Shown here piece after piece: positions 8,061-16,187 of a stretch of 49,415 nt of DNA; the first letter of the stretch is position 1, and every line of letters begins with the position of its first letter. The position numbers and the translations under genes are program-made. The stretch spans positions 1 to 49,415 of the forward strand of contig VERJ01000010.1 of the NCBI GenBank assembly GCA_018882795.1. Reading direction: 5' to 3'. The notes under the pieces were generated by a model. It searched no databases and was not told the origin of the DNA. It worked only from the letters and a program-made list of their open reading frames with translations. Source of the DNA: Burkholderiaceae bacterium. Lineage in GTDB: Bacteria > Pseudomonadota > Gammaproteobacteria > Burkholderiales > Burkholderiaceae_A.

Positions 8061-11000
8061 TTATTCCAGCAGGCCCGCCCAAGACTTCTGCAAACGTTTA
8101 ACCGAGACCGGCATAGGGGTTTTCAATTCCTGCGCGAAGAGCGATACACGCAATTCCTCTAGCATCCAACGAAACTCGATCATCCGCTCAGGCCACGCGC
8201 CTCGTTGCTGGGCGGCCCACCGCCAGAATGGGGCCTCGACCTGGGCCAGCTCCTGCATCCACTTCTGGTCGCGGGCAGGATCGGCCCGGCACTTATCGAC
8301 ACGCGATGCGATTGCTTTCAAATAACGCGGCAGATGCGCCGCACGTTCGGGCGGCACCAGTGTGATGAAATCCTTAGGCAGCAGCCTGGCCAACTGCTGC
8401 TCCACGTCAGTGGCAGCAGCACGAAACAATTTCAAGCCAGGCAGTTTCTTTTGAAGCTGGGCGTACTCAATCAACACTGCCCCAAGCCAACGGAGCATTT
8501 CCTGTCCGATGAGCAGCACGCGTGAGCGGCCTTTGATGAGCCGCTCATCAAACTCGGCCTCTGATTGCGGCAAGCCCTCAGAGAGGAAAATGCGGCCAAT
8601 CAGCGCCGTGCGCAGCTGTACCATCAATTGCTCATGACTGCCGAAGGGTGCGAATGCCAGTCCGACATCGCGTCGGCCATGGACCTCTTTTTCCAAGGAT
8701 TTCAATGCGTCTTTGCAGCCCTGGGCGAAACGCTCGATCCACTGCTCGCGACTCGCCCTGCCCTGGGCTTTTTCTGCTTGCTCGGGCGACACACCCAACT
8801 CAGCCATCAGCGATTCTAGATCCCGACCTTCCGCAAGACGTCGGCCATGCGGATCCACGACACGGATATTCATACGGCAATGGACACTGATGCCATCGAG
8901 CTTGAAATCATCCCGCCGGGCAGCGATACCAGTCTGCTGTGAGATATCCTGAATCAATGCCGGAATCAATCCAATCGTGCCCGCTTTATCAGCCCAACGA
9001 TCACAAAACGACTGGGCGTAGTCGGGCAGTGGCACGCAATGCCTGCGAATTTTCTGTGGCAGGCTCTTGAGTAAGGCCTGAATTTTTTCGCGCAGCATGC
9101 CCGGCACCAGCCACTCCATGGCCACTGGTTCGACCTCAAGCAGGGTCTCGGGCGTTGCGATCAGCGTGACACCATCTCGGGGATCGCCAGGCTCGAAGTG
9201 ATACTCCAATGCGAATGAGCGAACCGTACCACCGCGGCCGTGGCGATGCAGCTTGGGAAACTGTTCGGTGGTGATGCCAGCAGCCTCATGACGCATGAGG
9301 TCCTCTTTTTTTAGGCACAAGATCTCAGGGTCTTGTCTTACTGCATGGCCATACCAGGCACCAAAACTCTGGGCGTCGACTACGTCCGCGGGAATCTGTT
9401 GGTCATAAAAAGCAAAGAGCAGTTCATCATCAACCAAAATATCAGGCCGACGTGCCTTGTGTTCCAGCGCCTCGATCTCTCGAATACGTTTCTGATTCAC
9501 AGCAAAAAACCGATGCGTGCACTCCCAATCGCCTTCCACCAGCGCCTGTCGAATAAATATCTCGCGCGCCTCATCGCGTTGCACAGCCCCCAGCTGCGCC
9601 CAGGCCACTTTTCGACGTTGGTAGATTGTTAAACCATAAAGTGTCGCCCGCTCATAACCCACCACCCGCTCTGATCTTTTTTCCCAATGGGGTTCGGCAT
9701 GGCTCTTTTTCAATACATGGCCAGCCATCTGCTCCACCCATTCGGGTTCGATTGCCGCTATCGTGCGTGCAAATAGCCGTGATGTCTCAACCTGCTCTGC
9801 CGCCATCAACCAGCGTGGCGGTTTTTTCGCCAGGCTGGAGCCAGGCCAAACCAGAAACTTCACATCATGGCAACCGAGCCAAATGGGCTCATCCGCAGCG
9901 CGGCATCCCACATTCGAGAGCAGCCCCGAGAGCACTGCGAGATGAATTGCAGCGTCCGACGCCGGCTGCTCGTTGGGCCGCCAATGCAGCTCCCGGATGA
10001 GTTCACCGAGTTGCTGGTGAACCTCCCGCCACTCTCGTGCCCGCAGTGGCGAGAGAAACTCACCGCGCAAAGCCTGGTCATGTTTTCGGTTGGATTCCTT
10101 GGCATCCAATAAAGCCTGCAGGTGGTGCCATAGACGCAGTAGCACCATGAACTCACTCTTCGGATCATGAAAGCGCGCATGCAGTCGATCAGCCACCTGG
10201 GCCTGATCCTGAGGCCGTTCGCGCGGATCCTGAACAGATAACGCCGATGCAATGACCAAGACTTCCTTCAGCGCGCCCATGCGCCGCGCCTCAATCAACA
10301 TACGGCCGATGCGTGGATCCACTGGCAGCTTTGAGAGTGTCCAGCCGATCTCGGTGAGCTGGCCCTGTGCATCCAGCGCATTGAGCTCTCGCAGCACCAC
10401 CAGCCCATCCGCGATAGCCTTTCCCGATGGTGGATCAATGAAGGGAAACTCGCGCACATCCGGCAGACCGAGCGCCTTCATCCGCAGCATCACCGCAGCC
10501 AGCGCGCTGCGGTGAATCTCCGGATCGGCAAACTGCGGCCGCTGGTTGAAATCCGATTCTTCAAACAGTCGAATGCAGACCCCCTCGGCCAGACGTCCAC
10601 AGCGGCCCATACGCTGATTCGCCTGGGCCTGTGGAATGGGCTCGATCTGCAGCTGCTCCACCTTGGCCCGATAGCGATAACGCTTCACGCGGGCCAGGCC
10701 ACTATCCACCACATAGCGAATGCCAGGCACAGTAAGCGATGTCTCGGCCACATTGGTGGCGAGCACCACGCGACGGCGGCCCGAACTTCGAAACACCCGC
10801 TCCTGATCGGCCTGCGAGAGCCGCGCATACAGCGGCAAGACCTCTGTGGCCTGCTTGCCTGAACGGGCCAGAAGACTCTCGGTCGGGCGGCCGCGCAACT
10901 CATCCGCCACCGCCTTGATCTCACGCTCGCCAGGCAGAAACACCAGAATATCGCCCGGGCCCTGTCCATTCCAATCACGCTCGCATTCCTCTATGCCTGA

Positions 11001-11648
11001 CATCACCGTCTCGACAAGATCCTGATCGGTGGATTGGGCCGGACGCCATCGGATCTCGACAGGAAACATCCTGCCAGAGACCTCAATCACAGGCGCGGGC
11101 CGGCCCGGTGAACCGAAATGCGCAGCGAAACGCTCGGCATCAATCGTTGCGGAAGTGATGATGACGCGCAGATCAGGGCGTCTGGGCAGCAGATTTTTCA
11201 AATAACCGAGCAGAAAATCGATATTCAAGCTGCGCTCGTGGGCCTCATCGACAATCACGGTGTCGTAGGCAGACAGCATCGGATCGGCCTGGGTCTGGGC
11301 CAGCAGAATCCCATCGGTCATCAGCTTCACGGGAATGCCAGGCCTGGAACGGTCCTGAAAGCGGATCTGGTAGCCCACCTGTGCGGTCGGGCCATCCCCA
11401 CACTCGGTTTTCAGTTCTTGGGCGATGCGCTTGGCCACGGTCACCGCCGCCAGGCGCCTGGGCTGCGTATGGGCAATGGTCTTGCCCCGGCCGCCACGGC
11501 CCATGGCCAGTGCGATCTTGGGCAGCTGCGTGGTCTTGCCTGAACCGGTCTCGCCGCAGACGATTACCACCTGGTGCTCGCGGATGGCCGCTGCAATGTC
11601 TTCCCGGTGTGCGCTGACAGGAAGGGATTGCGGGAACTCAATGTGCAT
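8061..11648 (-). CDS. hrpA: ATP-dependent RNA helicase HrpA
   Basis: A 1195-residue DEAH-box helicase. Walker A GETGSGKTT is at 32-40 and DEAH at 134-137, followed by the SAT motif, helicase C domain with QRMGRCGR, HA2, OB-fold and the long HrpA-specific C-terminal region. HrpA acts on mRNA and helps resolve stalled ribosomes in E. coli. It is about 100 residues shorter than the E. coli protein, mostly at the N-terminus. No ribosome-binding site precedes the ATG, and a TATAAT on the minus strand lies only seven bases before it, which suggests a leaderless or nearly leaderless transcript. It diverges from argA across 21 bases. Confidence 0.95.
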   Translation of the reverse strand: MHIEFPQSLPVSAHREDIAAAIREHQVVIVCGETGSGKTTQLPKIALAMGRGGRGKTIAHTQPRRLAAVTVAKRIAQELKTECGDGPTAQVGYQIRFQDRSRPGIPVKLMTDGILLAQTQADPMLSAYDTVIVDEAHERSLNIDFLLGYLKNLLPRRPDLRVIITSATIDAERFAAHFGSPGRPAPVIEVSGRMFPVEIRWRPAQSTDQDLVETVMSGIEECERDWNGQGPGDILVFLPGEREIKAVADELRGRPTESLLARSGKQATEVLPLYARLSQADQERVFRSSGRRRVVLATNVAETSLTVPGIRYVVDSGLARVKRYRYRAKVEQLQIEPIPQAQANQRMGRCGRLAEGVCIRLFEESDFNQRPQFADPEIHRSALAAVMLRMKALGLPDVREFPFIDPPSGKAIADGLVVLRELNALDAQGQLTEIGWTLSKLPVDPRIGRMLIEARRMGALKEVLVIASALSVQDPRERPQDQAQVADRLHARFHDPKSEFMVLLRLWHHLQALLDAKESNRKHDQALRGEFLSPLRAREWREVHQQLGELIRELHWRPNEQPASDAAIHLAVLSGLLSNVGCRAADEPIWLGCHDVKFLVWPGSSLAKKPPRWLMAAEQVETSRLFARTIAAIEPEWVEQMAGHVLKKSHAEPHWEKRSERVVGYERATLYGLTIYQRRKVAWAQLGAVQRDEAREIFIRQALVEGDWECTHRFFAVNQKRIREIEALEHKARRPDILVDDELLFAFYDQQIPADVVDAQSFGAWYGHAVRQDPEILCLKKEDLMRHEAAGITTEQFPKLHRHGRGGTVRSFALEYHFEPGDPRDGVTLIATPETLLEVEPVAMEWLVPGMLREKIQALLKSLPQKIRRHCVPLPDYAQSFCDRWADKAGTIGLIPALIQDISQQTGIAARRDDFKLDGISVHCRMNIRVVDPHGRRLAEGRDLESLMAELGVSPEQAEKAQGRASREQWIERFAQGCKDALKSLEKEVHGRRDVGLAFAPFGSHEQLMVQLRTALIGRIFLSEGLPQSEAEFDERLIKGRSRVLLIGQEMLRWLGAVLIEYAQLQKKLPGLKLFRAAATDVEQQLARLLPKDFITLVPPERAAHLPRYLKAIASRVDKCRADPARDQKWMQELAQVEAPFWRWAAQQRGAWPERMIEFRWMLEELRVSLFAQELKTPMPVSVKRLQKSWAGLLE

Positions 11649-11655
11649 CGGAAAA

Positions 11656-11663
11656 ATTATAAT
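11656..11663. promoter_or_regulatory. Shared palindromic -10 between hrpA and argA
   Basis: The self-complementary octamer ATTATAAT sits midway in the 21-base gap between two divergent ATG codons (11648 and 11670). It supplies a perfect TATAAT on each strand, each six to seven bases before the start codon, and neither gene has a ribosome-binding site. No good -35 stands at 17 bases on either strand. Confidence 0.45.
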
Positions 11664-11669
11664 CAGCCC

Positions 11670-13043
11670 ATGAATGCCAACCCCAGCGCCATCAAGCCCA
11701 ATCCCTTATCGGCGGGCAATCCGGCGGCCCCCTCCGTGGAGTCCGTAGATTTTGTCTCCTGGCTACGCTCGGTCGCGCCGTATATCCACGCGTTTCGCAA
11801 CAAGACATTTGTGATCGGATTCCCCGGCGAGCTGGTGAAGGCCGACCGGCTGGAAACACTGGTCCACGATGTGGCGCTGCTAGCAGCAATGGGGATGCGC
11901 ATCGTGCTTGTCCATGGCAGCCGGCCCCAAGTGCAGGAACAACTCACACTGCGCAACATCGAGAGCCGGTTCAGCAATGGGCTGCGCATCACAGACAAAC
12001 CCTCGCTGGAATGTGCGAAGGAGGCCTCTGGAGAGCTGCGCCTGGACATCGAGGCCGCATTTTCCGCCGGACTGCCCAACACCCCAATGGGCAATGCACG
12101 TATTCGTGTGATCAGCGGAAACTTTGTGACCGCACGGCCCGTGGGGATCGTGGATGGCATTGATTTCGAACACACCGGCATTGTGCGCAAAGTTGAATCC
12201 GAGGCGATTCGTCATGCACTGAACAGTGGCGCATTGGTGCTGCTCTCGCCTCTGGGCTTTTCACCTACCGGCGAGGCATTCAACCTCTCTATGGAGGATG
12301 TTGCCGCCAGTGTGGCCGTCGGCCTGGACGCTGACAAGCTGATTTTTATGGCCGAGCAAGAGGGTGTGCCGGCACAGCACGGGGAGCGTCTCGCCGAAAT
12401 TTCTGAAGAGGATGCGGAACAACTGCTGGCCCGCGGCACCCTGCATTCCGATGCGGCCTTCACGCTTGAACATGCACTACGTGCCTGCCGGGGTGGCGTT
12501 GAGCGCGCACATATCATTCCCTTTCATCACGATGGTGCGCTGATACTGGAGCTCTTCACCCACGACGGCATCGGCACCATGATTGTGGAAGAGACCCTCG
12601 AGGCGCTGCGGCCTGCCACGATTGATGATGTCGCCGCCATCGTTTCTCTGATCGAACCGCTGGAAGCCGATGGTACTTTTGTGCGACGTGGACGTGCCAA
12701 GATAGAGCGTGACATTGATCGCTTCACCGTGATTGAGCACGATGGTGTGATCTTTGGCTGCGCGGCCCTGTATCTGTTTCCCAAATCCACCATGGCAGAG
12801 CTCGCCTGCCTGATGGTTCAGCCCGAGACGCAAGGCCAGGGCGATGGCGAACGTCTGTTAAAAAGCATTGAACAGCAGGCCCGGCAGGCCGGTGTAAGAC
12901 AACTCTTCGTGCTCACCACGCGCACCGCGCACTGGTTTCTGAAACGGGGTTTCATGATCGGCAACGTGGAGCAGCTGCCCAAGCTGCGCAAAGAGGCCTA
13001 TGACTGGGCCCGTAAATCCCAGGTGCTGATCAAATCGCTCTAG
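11670..13043 (+). CDS. argA: Amino-acid N-acetyltransferase (N-acetylglutamate synthase)
   Basis: A 457-residue ArgA with an amino-acid-kinase domain (about 40-300, including VLVHGSRPQVQEQL and the GIV/DGIDFEHTGIVRK segment) fused to a C-terminal GNAT domain (about 310-457, with the acetyl-CoA loop VQPETQGQGDGERLL). It makes N-acetylglutamate from glutamate and acetyl-CoA, the first step of arginine synthesis, and is normally inhibited by arginine through the kinase-like domain. The ATG at 11670 is supported by family length; the frame stays open to 11574 but lies inside hrpA. It lacks a ribosome-binding site and begins seven bases after a TATAAT. A BLUF gene converges 33 bases downstream. 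Confidence 0.94.
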   Translation: MNANPSAIKPNPLSAGNPAAPSVESVDFVSWLRSVAPYIHAFRNKTFVIGFPGELVKADRLETLVHDVALLAAMGMRIVLVHGSRPQVQEQLTLRNIESRFSNGLRITDKPSLECAKEASGELRLDIEAAFSAGLPNTPMGNARIRVISGNFVTARPVGIVDGIDFEHTGIVRKVESEAIRHALNSGALVLLSPLGFSPTGEAFNLSMEDVAASVAVGLDADKLIFMAEQEGVPAQHGERLAEISEEDAEQLLARGTLHSDAAFTLEHALRACRGGVERAHIIPFHHDGALILELFTHDGIGTMIVEETLEALRPATIDDVAAIVSLIEPLEADGTFVRRGRAKIERDIDRFTVIEHDGVIFGCAALYLFPKSTMAELACLMVQPETQGQGDGERLLKSIEQQARQAGVRQLFVLTTRTAHWFLKRGFMIGNVEQLPKLRKEAYDWARKSQVLIKSL

Positions 13044-13076
13044 CGCTTGTACTGCTGTAATCCAACAGCAGGGCGC
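13043..13076. terminator. Hairpin between convergent argA and BLUF genes
   Basis: A perfect seven-base stem (CTGCTGT at 13052-13058 with ACAGCAG at 13065-13071), flanked by GCGC complements, fills the gap between the two stop codons. Neither strand has a clear T-run, so it is a likely shared transcription-end or RNA-protecting hairpin rather than a textbook terminator. Confidence 0.4.
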
Positions 13077-13529
13077 CTAGGAGGGATCCAGCAAGCGCGA
13101 GAACGGCCCGCCACCCAACTCGCTGAATTCCGCCAAAATCATCGGTGTCTGATCCGGTGATTCGTGCAGCCGATCCATCACCTGATCGGAGGCCTGGATC
13201 AGGCCATCGATGTAATTGGCCGCCTTACAATCACGGTGCGCAAATTGCATATGCCATTCATGGAAAAGCCGTACGGGAATCGAGGTATCGGCCAACACCT
13301 GAATATCGTGGTGACGCGGATCTTTACGAATGGAATTCCATATACGTTGCAGCGGCAGATTGGGCCCCTCGATCCACTGGAAAAACATCCCACGGTCAAA
13401 AACCAAGATCCCTGTTACCCCCTCAGCGCGGTTACGTGCCCGAGACCCGGCCAGCAGATAAAGCAAATCCAATTCGGTAAAGCCAACCGAGGCCTTGCTG
13501 TGATAAACGATTGTGGACAGGGGGGTCAC
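13077..13529 (-). CDS. Stand-alone BLUF blue-light sensor
   Basis: A 150-residue short-type BLUF protein. The flavin-binding core covers about residues 4-95 and keeps the photoactive Tyr9 (VYHSKAS), Asn33 (ARNRAEGVTG), Gln51 (MFFQWIEG) and the later Trp92 (HEWHMQF). BLUF domains bind FAD and signal blue light through a rearranged Tyr-Gln-flavin hydrogen-bond network. There is no effector domain, only a 50-residue helical tail, so a separate partner protein is expected. The start is GTG at 13529, backed by GGAG five bases upstream. It lies 87 bases downstream of the 13617-18048 gene run in the same direction; whether it belongs to that transcript is unknown. Confidence 0.9.
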   Translation of the reverse strand: MTPLSTIVYHSKASVGFTELDLLYLLAGSRARNRAEGVTGILVFDRGMFFQWIEGPNLPLQRIWNSIRKDPRHHDIQVLADTSIPVRLFHEWHMQFAHRDCKAANYIDGLIQASDQVMDRLHESPDQTPMILAEFSELGGGPFSRLLDPS

Positions 13530-13616
13530 ACCAACTCCAATTCAGACTTTCTGTTGATCAAGCGTAAGTCTGATGTCGTGGAAAAGCAATCGAAGTACGT
13601 GGAATGTTGACCAAAG

Positions 13617-14333
13617 TCAGTTGGTGACGCCACGCAAGACCGGCCACCACCGGCCAGCGTGATGCGCGATGCCACAGAGATGGTCTGGGACAAACCCACC
13701 GTCATTCAACCAAAATATTGTGCTGGGTTTAGACAAGGAATTGTCCAAGTCAACAAGTGCGAACGCGTTTTTATGCAGTGTGCCCGCCGAAGATTCCGAC
13801 TGCCCATCTCCAATGAATCGCAATGCTAACCGCTCTGGAAGCATTGGCACATGAAAACGCAGCCCATCGCTATCTTGATCAAGACAAACGGCTGGAGAAA
13901 GCCGACCAAACACACGATGCAAGGCCTCACGGTCGACATTTGGCCAGCGCCAATGCAAGAGGCGCGCGTCGCATTCCTCCAACACGGCGCCCTCGGCGAC
14001 GATGGTCTGTATTGGACCGAAGATGCGGGGCGACACCCGGACATCAGCATATCGATCGCCTCCAATATCCCCAAGACTCAGCGCACGCCCTTCCAACTGG
14101 TGAATGATCCATCGACGCGCTGATGGCGCTGCCGGGTGGCCCCGGATCGACTCCAACACAGCCATCATCAGCAGCGTGGGGACTTCTTCAGACGCAGAGG
14201 TTGTTGACAGCGATGGGCCGAACGTTGGCTCCCTGAATGCCTCTTTTTGCTCAAGCGATGCGCGGGCCTCCTGAAGAAGGGCCTGTACACCCAACAAAAT
14301 CTCATCGATGCTTTGCTCGGTCTCAGAGGCCAC
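13617..14333 (-). CDS. Hypothetical protein, orphan, last gene of wall/CheW run
   Basis: A 238-residue protein I do not recognise. It has no signal peptide or membrane segment. The first 40 residues are acidic and helical (possible coiled coil, IDEILLGVQALLQEARASL), then a Ser/Thr linker, then a mixed globular region containing three tryptophan-rich spots (LHWRWPN, TIFWLNDGG, HAGRWWPVL). It begins with GTG at 14333, supported by AAGGAAGGA just upstream, 14 bases after the stop of the preceding membrane-protein gene, so it is very likely co-transcribed with it. The long open frame, good ribosome site and tight spacing support a real gene. A cytoplasmic partner of the CheW-like and membrane proteins is only a guess. 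Confidence 0.72.
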   Translation of the reverse strand: MASETEQSIDEILLGVQALLQEARASLEQKEAFREPTFGPSLSTTSASEEVPTLLMMAVLESIRGHPAAPSARRWIIHQLEGRALSLGDIGGDRYADVRVSPRIFGPIQTIVAEGAVLEECDARLLHWRWPNVDREALHRVFGRLSPAVCLDQDSDGLRFHVPMLPERLALRFIGDGQSESSAGTLHKNAFALVDLDNSLSKPSTIFWLNDGGFVPDHLCGIAHHAGRWWPVLRGVTN

Positions 14334-14347
14334 CGGCAGTTCCTTCC

Positions 14348-14842
14348 TTAATCCACTTTGTCCGCGTGCAGCGATGAGAGTGCATCGCTAACCTTGTGCA
14401 GCTGCCGGGCAATATCCGTCAAAGGTTCAGCAATCGGCCGAGCCTGTGGATCAAGCAGCACATTGGCCATCGCATGCTCGAGCTGAGCGACACCCACCGC
14501 CACCTCGCGGACCTCTGGCGATCTTGTGACCACTTCAGACTGACCGGGCACAACGAGCGACGCAATCCAGGCCAACACCACAGCGATCACGGCCAGGGTT
14601 TGAAGAAGGTGGTCAACCCCAATGCCATGTAACCGCCAGTCATCCGCACGCGAAGAAGAAATCAGACCACCATCATGCAAAAATCTCACGGCAGCGCGCC
14701 ACACATCGATACCCCCTTGCAACGGATGACCTTCGGGGGCAGTCAGACCCAATGACATCACCTGCCACCCTGCGGCCAAGGGGGTAACAGAGGCAAGTCC
14801 AAGCACAACAGCCAATGAAAGGAATACTTTTACTTTGCTCAT
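14348..14842 (-). CDS. Hypothetical two-helix inner-membrane protein
   Basis: A 164-residue protein with two hydrophobic helices (about 5-24 and 80-100) that enclose a roughly 55-residue loop, likely periplasmic, and a C-terminal helical tail of about 60 residues (VREVAVGVAQLEHAMANVL) in the cytoplasm. The topology recalls a minimal sensor or receptor, but no HAMP or methyl-accepting signalling motif is visible. Its ATG forms an ATGA overlap with the stop of the CheW-like gene, implying coupled translation and probably a linked function. I do not recognise the family. Confidence 0.72.
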   Translation of the reverse strand: MSKVKVFLSLAVVLGLASVTPLAAGWQVMSLGLTAPEGHPLQGGIDVWRAAVRFLHDGGLISSSRADDWRLHGIGVDHLLQTLAVIAVVLAWIASLVVPGQSEVVTRSPEVREVAVGVAQLEHAMANVLLDPQARPIAEPLTDIARQLHKVSDALSSLHADKVD

Positions 14843-15204
14843 AAACGATCTAAAAAGTCAGAAATTTGTGCTGCGCTCAGCACATGATCAGGAATCTGAG
14901 TCTCAAAAAAATCAGCACGATCTGCCGCAAGACCACACTGCAACACACCTCGGCGGCCAATCACCACGGCAAAGGCCGGGGCAGGCTGCAATGGCGGATC
15001 AGACACAAGCTCGCCGGCCGACTGAGACGTACCGATCACACACTCTGGTTCAACCACTAATGTCGGCAAGCCTTCTAGGCTAGCAAGCATGACCCGGGAG
15101 CCGAGCGCTGTCAGGTCGGCGCACGGCAAGATCTGCACGATCTGTTGGCTATCGATGGCATAACGGCGACCTGCGCGCGCCCAACAGAGGGTCAGCGGTG
15201 CTAT
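14839..15204 (-). CDS. CheW-like domain protein with probable ATA start
   Basis: About 121 residues forming a small CheW-like beta-barrel. The pattern RRYAIDSQQIVQILPC near the N-terminus, LASLEGLPTLVVEPECVIG in the middle and VLQCGLAADRAD near the end match the CheW layout. Canonical start codons fail: the only GTG, at 15138, cuts away the first two strands. A strong GAGGAG (15218-15213) lies eight bases before an ATA at 15204, which overlaps the transpeptidase stop as ATAG, just as ATGA couples other genes here. CTG at 15195 is an alternative. CheW proteins link receptors to CheA; no chemotaxis genes are present nearby, so another scaffolding role is likely. Confidence 0.68.
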   Translation of the reverse strand: MAPLTLCWARAGRRYAIDSQQIVQILPCADLTALGSRVMLASLEGLPTLVVEPECVIGTSQSAGELVSDPPLQPAPAFAVVIGRRGVLQCGLAADRADFFETQIPDHVLSAAQISDFLDRL

Positions 15205-16187
15205 GAGAGTTTCTCCTCAAGGAGACGCTTCAATGCGCCGCCAGGTGTCCGCTGAAAATATTCTCGCCGTTCGACCTGATGACCCTGCAACAGACTCACC
15301 ACCCAAGGCCATCGGTCTTCAATAAAGAAAATGCCGCCCGTGGAGGCTCTCGACACCACGGCTGAAAACTCTTTCGCAGCCCGATCCGAATTCAGTACCC
15401 ATTCATCTGGCGTGATCCAGTCCACCCGCGGAACCACGATGATCTGAGTCTCGTTGTAGCGCACGAGTTTCCGAAGCTTTTGCAGATCCCGGTTGGCGAT
15501 TGCCAGACAGCCATCAGAGGCCTGTGGCGGTCGGACATGAAGATTGGCAGGCACACCATGTATCCAGATACCACTTCCGGTGCGGCCAGTGTGGCTGTCA
15601 TAGGCGTTGGGGTAATCAAGCGTCATGGCGAACTTACCCAGGAAACCATCTTTGCGGGGATCACGGATTTCAAACTGCACGCGATAGACACCAAGCGGGG
15701 TCTTCTGATCGCCCTCTTTGGCTTTGTCCGCACCGAGCAGGCCGATTGAGGTGTATATCTCATCCACCAACACTGGTTTGCCTTGACGGCTAACAAAAAC
15801 ATAAATCCGGGAACGGCTAGCATCCGCCAGCAGTACAGGCACCTTTTTATCAGCCGACTTCGGCATCACCACCAAGTTGCGAGGAAGGCGTCCAGAGGGC
15901 GCCACTTCCAGCCGAACACGGGCCTCCTCCAACAAATCACGATCCTCTCCATTGAGCTTCACAGGTTTGCCTGCGAGCGCAATCAGGGACTGTGCATGCA
16001 GCCAATGGGCCAGCCGCGAATTGGGTTCACTCTTCAAGGCAGTCGTAGCAATTGACGATGAATTTCCAAGGTGTCCCGAGAGCAGGGCCTCGGTTGCCCT
16101 GCGCAGTTCGGTATCCGCCGCAAAGGACAGGATCGGTGCGGACAGCACCACGAAGAGCAGGCTACGGACCAGCGTCCGCAGCGCCAT
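15201..16187 (-). CDS. L,D-transpeptidase (YkuD domain)
   Basis: A 328-residue secreted enzyme with a signal peptide (1-24), a short helical TPR-like stretch (25-75) and a YkuD catalytic domain (about 117-255). The active site shows His210 in GIWIHG and Cys227 in SDGC, with Asp in place of the usual His of SHGC, a variation common in proteobacterial members. Such enzymes make 3-3 peptidoglycan crosslinks, attach lipoproteins to murein, or detach them; this cannot be told apart here. The C-terminal about 70 residues (after 258) are unrecognised. The ATG at 16187 shares its A with the stop of the TPR gene (TGATG), so translation is coupled. Confidence 0.88.
   Translation of the reverse strand: MALRTLVRSLLFVVLSAPILSFAADTELRRATEALLSGHLGNSSSIATTALKSEPNSRLAHWLHAQSLIALAGKPVKLNGEDRDLLEEARVRLEVAPSGRLPRNLVVMPKSADKKVPVLLADASRSRIYVFVSRQGKPVLVDEIYTSIGLLGADKAKEGDQKTPLGVYRVQFEIRDPRKDGFLGKFAMTLDYPNAYDSHTGRTGSGIWIHGVPANLHVRPPQASDGCLAIANRDLQKLRKLVRYNETQIIVVPRVDWITPDEWVLNSDRAAKEFSAVVSRASTGGIFFIEDRWPWVVSLLQGHQVERREYFQRTPGGALKRLLEEKLS
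15213..15218 (-). promoter_or_regulatory. Ribosome-binding site that decides the CheW-like start
   Basis: GAGGAG on the minus strand ends eight bases before an ATA (15204-15202) and 17 bases before a CTG (15195). It lies inside the last codons of the L,D-transpeptidase gene. Its ideal spacing to ATA is the main reason to place the start there. Confidence 0.5.
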
